From Gammaproteobacteria bacterium (GTDB lineage Bacteria > Pseudomonadota > Gammaproteobacteria > Steroidobacterales > Steroidobacteraceae): DNA of 20,283 bases. Positions 13,756 through 20,283 of the stretch are shown piece by piece (within the stretch, counting starts at the first letter, position 1; each line of letters opens with the position of its first letter). The stretch lies in NCBI GenBank assembly GCA_030830595.1, contig JAURMS010000231.1:1-20283 (forward strand), written 5' to 3'. Under the pieces are notes generated by a model. That model saw nothing but the letters and a program-made list of their open reading frames with translations, had not been told where the DNA came from and made no database searches. The position numbers and the translations under genes were made by a program.

Positions 13756-14532
13756 ATGCAAACGGGTGCTTTTACGGGCTACATCGACGTAGCGCAGATA
13801 CTGCTGTACATCTTCTGGATCTTTTTTGCGGGTCTGATTTTCTACCTGCGCCGCGAGGACAAGCGCGAGGGCTATCCCCTCGAGTCGGACCAGAGCGATC
13901 GCGACCAGCGGATCCTGATTCAGGGATTCCCGGCGATGCCTGAACCCAAGACCTTCCTGCTGCCGCATGGAGGCAGCGTGCAGGCACCGCGGGCTCAACG
14001 CGATCAGCGCTCACTGGCGATCGAGCCCACTTCGCGCTATCCCGGCTCACCCTATCGTCCGACCGGCAACGCAATGGGCGACGGAGTAGGCCCTGCTTCC
14101 TGGGTGGGACGGGCCGACACACCAGACCTGACCATCGATGGCGCACCGAAGATCGTGCCGCTGAGGGTGGCGACGGACTACGTGGTCGATCAGCGCGATC
14201 CCGATCCCCGGGGCATGTCGGTCTACGGCGCCGACGGCGTAAGCGGTGGCACGGTCCGCGACATCTGGGTGGACCGCTCGGAGCCCCAGGTACGCTACCT
14301 GGAAGTCACCGTCGGTGACGGTCGCAACGTGCTGTTGCCGATCTACATGGCCAAGGTGGACCGTCGCCTCAACAAGGTACAGGTCAATTCGATCATGGGC
14401 GACCAGTTCTCCGGAGTACCCGCCCACGCCAGCCCCGAGCAGGTCACGCTGGCCGAGGAAGACCGGATCAGCGCTTACTACGCCGGCGGCCTGCTGTACG
14501 CCGAGCCGTCGCGGGCCGAGCCGCTGATATGA
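13756..14532 (+). CDS. puhA: Photosynthetic reaction centre H subunit
   Basis: 258 residues. PuhA caps the L-M core on the cytoplasmic side, holds it with one transmembrane helix and guides protons to the QB quinone. N-terminus MQTGAFTGYIDVAQILLYIF leads into the single helix (about 12-30), then the LRREDKREGYPLES stretch (31-44) typical of H subunits. A linker with PKTFLLPHGG (64-73) precedes the cytoplasmic PRC-barrel (about 135-235). Glu176 in WVDRSEPQVRYLEV (171-184) is in the position of the proton-path glutamate (Glu173 in R. sphaeroides). Length is normal (about 255-260). ATG 13756 is fixed by the strong ribosome site. The stop overlaps puhB as ATGA. Confidence 0.98.
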   Translation: MQTGAFTGYIDVAQILLYIFWIFFAGLIFYLRREDKREGYPLESDQSDRDQRILIQGFPAMPEPKTFLLPHGGSVQAPRAQRDQRSLAIEPTSRYPGSPYRPTGNAMGDGVGPASWVGRADTPDLTIDGAPKIVPLRVATDYVVDQRDPDPRGMSVYGADGVSGGTVRDIWVDRSEPQVRYLEVTVGDGRNVLLPIYMAKVDRRLNKVQVNSIMGDQFSGVPAHASPEQVTLAEEDRISAYYAGGLLYAEPSRAEPLI

Positions 14533-15167
14533 GCGACCACGACCACGAGGGTGAACCGGTTCCGGGCCTGCCGGAGCGCCTGCCAGAGGGTGAGCACATC
14601 CTGTGGCAGGGCGCACCGCGCTGGACCAGCCTGGCAGTACGCGCCTTTCATGTCCGGAAGCTGGCCATCTACTTCGGGCTGCTGATGGCACTTCGGGCGC
14701 TGGAGTCGATCCGGGCTGGCTCGACGCTGGTCGAGGCGGCAGCGGAGGCCACTGGACTGCTGCCACTTGCCTTGCTGGCACTGGGGCTGGTCATGCTGCT
14801 GGCCCGGCTCACCGCCGGCTCCACCCTGTACACGCTGACCAATCGGCGGCTGGTGATGCGCTTCGGTATCGCCCTGCCCATGTCGGTCAACGTGCCCTAC
14901 CGGATGGTGGACTCAGCCTCGATCCGGCTGTTCAGCAATGGCTGCGGCGACCTGCCGCTGCAGCTCGCGGAGGGACAGCGACTGGGTTACGTCGTGACCT
15001 GGCCACATGTCCGGCTTGGCCGGGGCGGCAAGGCCGGGCCGATGCTGCGCTCGGTGCCGGACGCGGAACAGGTCGGCACCCTGCTGGTCCAGGCACTGGA
15101 GCGGGAGAACGGCCCAGCCCGTCGCAGCGAAGCGCTGGCCGTCAACGGCTCGGCGGCAGTGGCCTGA
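14529..15167 (+). CDS. puhB: Photosynthetic complex assembly protein PuhB
   Basis: 212 residues, inner membrane. PuhB promotes reaction-centre assembly in R. capsulatus, probably as a dimer. After an acidic, His-rich start comes LPEGEHILWQGAPRWTSLAV (18-37), the classic opening of bacterial PH-domain membrane proteins. Two hydrophobic helices follow at about 42-58 and 76-95, then the PH-like domain from about 100, with LYTLTNRRLVMRFGIALPMS (100-119), which is the YxxTxxRxxxRxG signature of that fold. The start ATG 14529 overlaps the puhA stop; puhC follows after 9 bases. The length agrees with PuhB homologues. A start further downstream is unlikely because the PH-family opening sits close to this ATG. 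Confidence 0.93.
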   Translation: MSDHDHEGEPVPGLPERLPEGEHILWQGAPRWTSLAVRAFHVRKLAIYFGLLMALRALESIRAGSTLVEAAAEATGLLPLALLALGLVMLLARLTAGSTLYTLTNRRLVMRFGIALPMSVNVPYRMVDSASIRLFSNGCGDLPLQLAEGQRLGYVVTWPHVRLGRGGKAGPMLRSVPDAEQVGTLLVQALERENGPARRSEALAVNGSAAVA

Positions 15168-15176
15168 GGAGGAGTC

Positions 15177-15650
15177 ATGAGTAACCCTTTCGCTGATCGA
15201 CCCATTCCACACTTCATGACCCTGTCCTCACTCGCCCTGGTGGTGACGGCGCTGGCCCTGGCCGGGCTCGGCAGGCTGACCGGGGTGGGCACCACCACCT
15301 CGGTCGTGTCTGCTCCCCTGGAGAGTCGGGCCCTGCGCTTCGAGGACGGCGCCAATGGCAGCATCGTGGTGCTCGAACAAGCCGACACCTTGACCGTCAT
15401 TGAGCCCGGCCATGACGGCTTCATTCGCGGCGCGCTGCGCGGGCTGGCCAGGGAGCGACGTCTCAGGGGCATCGGCCCCGAAGTGCCGTTCGAGCTGACC
15501 CGCTGGAGTGATGGCCGCTTCTCGTTGACCGATCCGGCCACGGGCCAGACGATCGACCTCGCTGCGTTCGGCGCCGACAACCTTGCCGCCTTCGCCAGCC
15601 TGTTGACGCTGCCCATCCGCAGCGCCCAACTGGGACCGGAATCGCCCTGA
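15177..15650 (+). CDS. puhC: Photosynthetic complex assembly protein PuhC
   Basis: 157 residues. PuhC affects RC-LH1 levels and organisation in R. capsulatus; its biochemical action is not known. The protein has a short cytoplasmic leader ([12 protein letters not shown]), one hydrophobic helix at about 15-33, then a periplasmic domain. The segment [20 protein letters not shown] (51-70) and the following [19 protein letters not shown] are diagnostic of PuhC, as is the location between puhB and acsF. ATG 15177 is preceded by GAGGAGGAG, with rather short spacing (TC) to the ATG. acsF follows after 10 bases carrying its own GGAG. Confidence 0.93.
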   Translation: MSNPFADRPIPHFMTLSSLALVVTALALAGLGRLTGVGTTTSVVSAPLESRALRFEDGANGSIVVLEQADTLTVIEPGHDGFIRGALRGLARERRLRGIGPEVPFELTRWSDGRFSLTDPATGQTIDLAAFGADNLAAFASLLTLPIRSAQLGPESP

Positions 15651-15660
15651 GGAGCCCGCC

Positions 15661-16725
15661 ATGAGCCAGACCACAACCTTCACCAGTGTCGAGGACTGCA
15701 CCCGCAAGGCGCAGACCGAGAACCTCCTCGCGCCCCGCTTCTACACCACCGACTTCGCGGCCATGGATCGTCTCGACCCGACGCCCATCCGGCGTGAATG
15801 GGACACGCTGATGGACGAATTCAGGAATGACTCCAACCGCAACCACTTCCAGCGCACCGACGATTTTGTCGCCGAGATCCGCGACATGCCGCCGGCCCTC
15901 AAGGAAGAATTCCTGGACTTCCTGGTCAGCAGCTGCACATCGGAGTACTCAGGCTGCGTGCTCTACAACGACATCCGGCGCAAGGTGAAGAATCCAGACG
16001 TGCGCGAGCTGATGGCCTTCATGGCGCGTGACGAGGCTCGCCACGCCAACTTCATCAACATGGCCCTGAAGGACTTCGGCCTCGGGCTGGACCTGACCTT
16101 CCTGAAGAAGGCCAAGAAGTACACCTACTTCAAGCCCAAGTACATCTTCTACGCCACGTATCTCTCGGAGAAAATCGGCTACGCACGCTACATCCGCATC
16201 TTCCGCGAGCTGGAGCGCCATCCCGAGCGGCGTTTTCATCCGATCTTTCGCTGGTTCGAACGCTGGTGCAACGACGAGTTCCGGCACGGCGAAGCCTTCG
16301 CGCTGCTGATGCGCGCCGACCCGGCGCTGCTGCAGGGCCCCAACCGCCTGTGGATCCGCTTCTTCCTGCTGGCGGTCTTCGCCACCATGTACGTACGTGA
16401 CCATGCCCGTCCCGAGTTGCACAAGGCCTTCGGGGTGAATCCGACCGACTACGACTTCGAGGTCTTCAGGATCACCTCGGAAATCTCACGCCAGGTGTTC
16501 CCGTTCACCCTCGATCTCGATCATCCGGGATTCAGGGCAGGTCTCGAGCGGCTGCGAACCTTGTCAGAGCGTGCGGAAGCCGCGCGGGCCCGCGGGGGCC
16601 TGCTCGGGCGACTGCAGATGGCAGCCTGCGGCGCTGCCGGAGCCCTCGCGTTCCTGCGACTGTACCTGCTGCCCACGCTGCCCAACCGGCTCCCGGAGTC
16701 CATCCGGGTGGCACCGGCTTGGTAG
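15661..16725 (+). CDS. acsF: Oxygen-dependent Mg-protoporphyrin IX monomethyl ester cyclase
   Basis: 354 residues. AcsF is a diiron oxygenase-type enzyme that forms the fifth ring (E), turning Mg-protoporphyrin IX monomethyl ester into divinyl protochlorophyllide with O2. Diiron ligands are all visible: Glu95 (CTSEYSG), E125xxH128 ([10 protein letters not shown]), Glu170 ([11 protein letters not shown]) and E206xxH209 ([10 protein letters not shown]). Family sequence continues in [17 protein letters not shown]. Length is normal for proteobacterial AcsF. ATG 15661 has GGAG 7 bases upstream. In some cyclases a second subunit (Ycf54 or BciE) is needed; none is encoded nearby. No radical-SAM cyclase gene (bchE) occurs here, so the visible route needs oxygen. 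The gene sits between puhC and puhE, an order found in many aerobic phototrophs. Confidence 0.97.
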   Translation: MSQTTTFTSVEDCTRKAQTENLLAPRFYTTDFAAMDRLDPTPIRREWDTLMDEFRNDSNRNHFQRTDDFVAEIRDMPPALKEEFLDFLVSSCTSEYSGCVLYNDIRRKVKNPDVRELMAFMARDEARHANFINMALKDFGLGLDLTFLKKAKKYTYFKPKYIFYATYLSEKIGYARYIRIFRELERHPERRFHPIFRWFERWCNDEFRHGEAFALLMRADPALLQGPNRLWIRFFLLAVFATMYVRDHARPELHKAFGVNPTDYDFEVFRITSEISRQVFPFTLDLDHPGFRAGLERLRTLSERAEAARARGGLLGRLQMAACGAAGALAFLRLYLLPTLPNRLPESIRVAPAW

Positions 16726-17531
16726 GCGAAAGCGACATCCCGGTGGGCATCCTGATCCTCGTAGCGGCGTTGGTAGCCATTGCCGGCTGGTGGCTGGGAA
16801 CAGCCCTGGTGCTGGCGCTCGACCGCATGCCCCGCGGCAGCTATCGCTGGAGCCTGTCCGGGGCAGCGCTGCTGCTCTGCCTGGCCCTGTTTGCCTCTGG
16901 ATGGGCAGCCGGCCAGGACGGCCTCACCGGGCATTACGCCGACTTCGTCGCAGCGCTGACCATCTGGGGGTGCCTCGAGCTGGCTTTCCTGACCGGACTG
17001 GTCACTGGCCCGCGCCGGCACGCCTGCCCGGCTGGATGCGGCGGTTGGAAGCACTTCGGTCACGGGGTCGCCGCCATCCTGCACCACGAACTGCTGCTGG
17101 CAGCCACCTGCGGAATCCTGGTGTGGCTGCACTGGGCAGAGCCAAACAAGACGGGCCTCGAGGCCTTTCTGGTGCTCTGGTTCATGCGCCACAGCGCCAA
17201 GCTGAACCTGTTCCTCGGCGTCCCCAACCACAGCGCGGACTTTCTGCCGGAGCACCTCCGCTACCTCACCACCTTCTTCCGGAACCGGCCGGTGAACCTG
17301 CTGTTTCCGGTCTCGGTCACTGCCGGTACGCTGGCTGCGGTCGCCTACCTGGCCTCTGCCCTGTCCGGCGACCTCGCCCCGGGGCCCACCGCGGGCGATG
17401 CCCTGGTCGGCATGCTGCTGCTGCTGGCAGTCCTGGAACACTGGATGATGATCCTGCCCCTGCGTGCGGAAGCGCTGTGGGCAGTCAGACCACTGGAAGC
17501 ACCGGTTCGCCCGGTGCAGGCACCACCTTAG
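16719..17531 (+). CDS. puhE: Photosynthetic complex assembly protein PuhE (DUF3623)
   Basis: 270 residues from TTG 16719, a polytopic inner-membrane protein with about seven hydrophobic segments. PuhE (annotated as photosynthetic complex assembly protein 2) influences bacteriochlorophyll levels and RC-LH1 formation; mechanism unknown. Recognisable family sequence: [20 protein letters not shown] (about 24-43), [20 protein letters not shown] (about 120-139), [20 protein letters not shown] (about 153-172) and [20 protein letters not shown] (about 178-197). No ATG is available before the first helix: candidates are TTG 16719, overlapping acsF by 7 bases, and GTG 16743, 17 bases after acsF; neither has a strong ribosome site. 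dxs follows after 12 bases. Confidence 0.9.
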   Translation: MVGESDIPVGILILVAALVAIAGWWLGTALVLALDRMPRGSYRWSLSGAALLLCLALFASGWAAGQDGLTGHYADFVAALTIWGCLELAFLTGLVTGPRRHACPAGCGGWKHFGHGVAAILHHELLLAATCGILVWLHWAEPNKTGLEAFLVLWFMRHSAKLNLFLGVPNHSADFLPEHLRYLTTFFRNRPVNLLFPVSVTAGTLAAVAYLASALSGDLAPGPTAGDALVGMLLLLAVLEHWMMILPLRAEALWAVRPLEAPVRPVQAPP

Positions 17532-17543
17532 CCGGGGGATGGC

Positions 17544-19400
17544 ATGGCAGCGGTAGTCCACAGTCTGGCGCCTGGCTTCCCGATGCTGGAACGGATCGGG
17601 TCTCCCCGTGACCTCAGGCGACTGCCACCCGGCAACCTGCCGCACCTGGCTGACGAGTTGCGTGGCTTCCTCATCCGGGAGGTTGCGGCCACCGGCGGCC
17701 ACCTGGCGGCAGGACTTGGCACGGTGGAGCTGGCCATCGCGCTGCACTTCGTTTACCTGACCCCACGTGACGCGGTGATCTGGGACGTTGGCCATCAAGC
17801 CTATCCACACAAGGTGCTGACCGGGCGAGGACCGATGTTCGGCGGGCTGCGTCGCAAGGACGGAATTTCCGGCTTCCTCAGGCGGGAAGAGAGCCAATAT
17901 GACGCCTTCGGCGCGGGACATTCCAGCACCTCGATCAGCGCCGCCCTCGGCATGGCCATTGCCGGGAACAGGCACGATCCGGATTTTCGCAGCGTGGCGG
18001 TGATCGGCGACGGCGGCCTGACTGCAGGGCTTGCCTATGAGGCACTCAATCACGCGGGCGCCAGCGGCGCCGACCTGCTGGTCATCCTGAACGACAACGG
18101 CATGTCGATCTCGCGCAACGTAGGGGCGCTTCACCAGAGCCTCGGTCACGAGGGCGCGGACGGGGCACGGGACCTGGGACCGTTCTTCTCGACGCTGGGG
18201 TTCCGCTACAGCGGTCCGATCGATGGCCATGACACACTCGGCCTGGTGGAGGCGCTGCGCGAGGCGCGACGCCAGGGAGGACCGAAGCTGCTGCACGTGG
18301 TCACCCGCAAGGGCAATGGCTACATCCCGGCGGAATCCGACCCCATCCGCTACCACGGGGTCACGCCATTCGACCCACGAGTGGGTATCACCGGCAGCGG
18401 CCGCAAGGTCGCCAACTACACCGACGTGTTTTCCGACTGGCTCTGCGACATGGCCGAGCGTGACCCGCGCATCGTGGCTGTCACGCCTGCGATGCGGGAG
18501 GGCTCTGGACTGGTGCGCTTCGCCGAGCGCTTTCCCGACCGGTACTTCGACGTGGGGATTGCCGAGCAGCATTGCGTCACCTTTGCTGCCGGCCTGGCCT
18601 GTCAGGGCCTGCGCCCGGTGGTTGCCATCTACTCGACCTTCCTGCAGCGCGGCCTGGACCAGGTGATCCATGACGTGGCGCTGCAGTCCTTGCCGGTGAC
18701 CTTCGCCATTGACCGCGGCGGCCTGGTCGGCCCCGATGGCGCCACACATAATGGCAGTTACGACCTTGCCTTCCTCCGGACACTTCCCGGGATGACCGTG
18801 CTGACACCCTCGTCAGCCGTCGAGTTGCGCGACATGCTCTACACAGCCGTCCGCCGGGACGGACCGGTCGCGGTCCGCTATCCGCGCTGCGCGGCGGCGG
18901 GCCCGACGCCCGGCCCGGGCATGACCCTGATGGAAATAGGCAAGTCACGCCTGCTCCGGCAGGGTAACGGCATGGCGTTCCTCTGCTTCGGCACCCTGCT
19001 GGCAACCGTCATGGAAGTCGCCGAGGCCCTCGATGCAAGCGTCTACGACATGCGCTCGGTCAAGCCGCTGGACCAGGAAACCGTGCTGCAGGCCTCGCGC
19101 CAGCATGACCTGCTGGTGACGGTCGAGGAAGGCGCGGTGAGCGGCGGCGCGGGAAGTGCAGTGAGCGAGTGCCTGGCGCTGCACGGAGTGGCCATGCCCG
19201 TCCTGCACCTCGGTCTCCCGGATCGGTTCATTGACCACGGCACCCGTGAGGAGGTCCTCGAAGCTGCTGGGCTCGACCGCGCGGGGATCCTGGTCGCAGT
19301 GGCTGACCGTCTGGTGAATCGGCAGCCTGGCGGGCCCAGCGGGCGGGACTCGCGCGGCACCTTGCGGGAGGCCTTCGAGGCCCTGGCCCGCGTCCGCTGA
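17544..19400 (+). CDS. dxs: 1-deoxy-D-xylulose-5-phosphate synthase
   Basis: 618 residues, thiamine-diphosphate enzyme. Dxs condenses pyruvate and glyceraldehyde 3-phosphate to DXP, the first and flux-setting step of the MEP isoprenoid pathway, which feeds carotenoids, the bacteriochlorophyll tail and quinones. Cofactor motif: IGDGGLTAG (154-162) through LNDNGMS (182-188). Active-site His53 (TGGHLAAGLG) and His84 (DVGHQAYPHK) are present, as is the catalytic glutamate in VGIAEQHCVTFAAGLA and the DRGGLVGPDGATHNGSYD segment. Length is normal (about 620). ATG 17544 follows GGGGGAT. The gene ends the plus-strand run, 12 bases after puhE and 6 bases from the convergent ispH. I infer a copy serving photopigments; whether a separate housekeeping dxs exists cannot be seen. 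Confidence 0.97.
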   Translation: MAAVVHSLAPGFPMLERIGSPRDLRRLPPGNLPHLADELRGFLIREVAATGGHLAAGLGTVELAIALHFVYLTPRDAVIWDVGHQAYPHKVLTGRGPMFGGLRRKDGISGFLRREESQYDAFGAGHSSTSISAALGMAIAGNRHDPDFRSVAVIGDGGLTAGLAYEALNHAGASGADLLVILNDNGMSISRNVGALHQSLGHEGADGARDLGPFFSTLGFRYSGPIDGHDTLGLVEALREARRQGGPKLLHVVTRKGNGYIPAESDPIRYHGVTPFDPRVGITGSGRKVANYTDVFSDWLCDMAERDPRIVAVTPAMREGSGLVRFAERFPDRYFDVGIAEQHCVTFAAGLACQGLRPVVAIYSTFLQRGLDQVIHDVALQSLPVTFAIDRGGLVGPDGATHNGSYDLAFLRTLPGMTVLTPSSAVELRDMLYTAVRRDGPVAVRYPRCAAAGPTPGPGMTLMEIGKSRLLRQGNGMAFLCFGTLLATVMEVAEALDASVYDMRSVKPLDQETVLQASRQHDLLVTVEEGAVSGGAGSAVSECLALHGVAMPVLHLGLPDRFIDHGTREEVLEAAGLDRAGILVAVADRLVNRQPGGPSGRDSRGTLREAFEALARVR

Positions 19401-19406
19401 CTCGCC

Positions 19407-20283
19407 TCAGGCAGGAGCGGAGCAGCGCAGCGAATTGCGTGGTCGTCGCACGGTGGCCCTGAGGGCAGCCAGGGGCAACCTGAACCGGACCTGCTCCCTG
19501 GTACCCTCGTGTTCCCGCACTTCAAGATCGCGTAGCAGGCCGAGTTTTTCCAGCACAGACTGGACGACCGACTCGGGCGCCGAGGCACCCGCGGTCAGGC
19601 CGAGCCTGCTGATTCCCTGCAACCAGGCAGGATCGAGCTGTACCGCCTCGTCCAGCAGATAAGCTGGCACGCCGCACTCGGCGGCCACCTCGCACAGGCG
19701 GTTGGAATTCGAGCTGCTGGGGGAACCGACCACCAGCACCATGTCGACCTCACTGGCCAGCCGACGTACCGCGTCCTGTCGGTTCTGGGTCGCGTAGCAG
19801 ATATCGTCCAGCTCCGGACCGTGCAGGTCGAGGAAACGCAGGTTCAGGGCGTCGATGATGGATCTTGCATCGTCCATGCTGAGCGTAGTCTGGGTGACAT
19901 AGGCCGCGGGTTCATCGGCAGGCAGCTTGAGAGCAGCCACCTTCCGGATGCTGCTCACCACATGCACAGGCACTCCCACGGACCCCACCGTCCCCTCCAC
20001 CTCCGGATGCCCACGGTGGCCGATCAGGATGACGGCCCGGCCCTCGCTGGCGTAACGCCGTGCCTGCTGGTGGACCTTGGCGACCAGGGGACACACCGCG
20101 TCCACGAGTCGCAGGGCACGACGCTCTGCCCTGTCGAAGACCGAATGCGCAGAGCCATGCGCGCTGAGCACGGCTACCGCACCCCTCGGAACCTCCTCCA
20201 CACGCTCGAGGAACACCGCGCCCTTCGCCCTCAGCTCATCGACCACCGTGCGGTTATGAACGATCTCATGGACCACGTAAACC
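19407..20283 (-). CDS. ispH: 4-hydroxy-3-methylbut-2-enyl diphosphate reductase, N-terminus outside window
   Basis: About 292 residues are visible; the gene runs off the right edge, because the residues just before the first in-frame GTG (VYVVHEIVHN) already match the family, whose true start lies some 35-40 residues earlier. IspH (LytB) is the [4Fe-4S] enzyme making IPP and DMAPP, the last step of the MEP pathway. Two of three cluster Cys are visible: VDAVCPLVAKVH (Cys96 of E. coli) and DDICYATQNRQ (Cys197); the first (Cys12) is beyond the edge. GHRGHPEVEGTVG carries the active-site His and Glu, and VVGSPSSSNSNRL and GLTAGASAPE are diphosphate-binding elements. It faces dxs tail to tail with 6 bases between stops, so no separate terminator fits. 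Confidence 0.96.
   Translation of the reverse strand, partial: VYVVHEIVHNRTVVDELRAKGAVFLERVEEVPRGAVAVLSAHGSAHSVFDRAERRALRLVDAVCPLVAKVHQQARRYASEGRAVILIGHRGHPEVEGTVGSVGVPVHVVSSIRKVAALKLPADEPAAYVTQTTLSMDDARSIIDALNLRFLDLHGPELDDICYATQNRQDAVRRLASEVDMVLVVGSPSSSNSNRLCEVAAECGVPAYLLDEAVQLDPAWLQGISRLGLTAGASAPESVVQSVLEKLGLLRDLEVREHEGTREQVRFRLPLAALRATVRRPRNSLRCSAPA

Noticed and set aside
12678..13943. 421-codon open frame on the plus strand
   Set aside because: It is a shifted frame across lhaA and into puhA; Arg/Gly/Ala-rich without domain signs.
16521..18749. 742-codon open frame on the minus strand
   Set aside because: Antisense to acsF, puhE and dxs; spans three real genes and shows only GC-shadow composition.
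19401..19406. Bidirectional terminator between dxs and ispH
   Set aside because: Six bases only. Nearby GCCTCAGGC is a short palindrome without a usable loop or T-run.

Overview
The window is a long stretch of a photosynthesis gene cluster from a purple phototrophic proteobacterium. By eye the DNA is about two-thirds GC, and almost every base is coding. Every gene can be assigned to bacteriochlorophyll a synthesis, reaction-centre (RC) or light-harvesting (LH) assembly, redox/light regulation, or isoprenoid precursor supply. I cannot fix the lineage. The gene order bchFNBHLM-lhaA-puhABC-acsF-puhE is widespread in purple proteobacteria. The dxs/ispH pair at the right end, where alphaproteobacteria often carry hemA, would fit a gamma- or betaproteobacterium, but this is inference. 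The only Mg-protoporphyrin ester cyclase seen is the oxygen-dependent AcsF, so pigment synthesis at some oxygen is likely (an aerobic anoxygenic or facultative phototroph).

Left arm (minus strand, 1-3433): aerR, ppsR, bchG, then the start of a PucC-family transporter gene (bch2/orf428 type) that runs off the left edge. PpsR is the PAS-PAS-PAS-HTH repressor of photosynthesis genes. AerR is its cobalamin-binding antirepressor. BchG attaches the isoprenoid tail to bacteriochlorophyllide.

Divergent control region (3434-3680): 247 bp, noticeably more AT-rich than its surroundings. It holds a good sigma70-type promoter for bchF, near-consensus PpsR palindromes (TGT-N12-ACA type) of which one covers the -35 box, and four GTTGAC/GTCAAC hexamers arranged as two inverted pairs.

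Right arm (plus strand, 3681-19400): one co-directional run of about 15.7 kb, bchF-bchN-bchB-bchH-bchL-bchM-lhaA-puhA-puhB-puhC-acsF-puhE-dxs. Junctions are overlaps (GTGA, ATGA, TGATG) or gaps of at most 42 bp, so it reads as a superoperon. BchH and BchM carry Mg insertion and methylation, AcsF closes ring E, BchNBL reduces protochlorophyllide without light, and BchF hydrates the 3-vinyl group. LhaA and PuhABCE build the RC-LH1 complex. Dxs opens the MEP pathway feeding carotenoids and the pigment tail.

Right edge (minus strand): ispH, the last MEP-pathway enzyme, converges on dxs with a 6-bp gap; its N-terminus lies outside the window. Not seen here, and presumably elsewhere: bchC/X/Y/Z, bchI/D, bchP, puf and crt genes. 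I found no tRNA, rRNA, CRISPR, insertion sequence or unknown system. The points worth a second look concern regulation, unusual starts and the MEP genes, not a new machinery.
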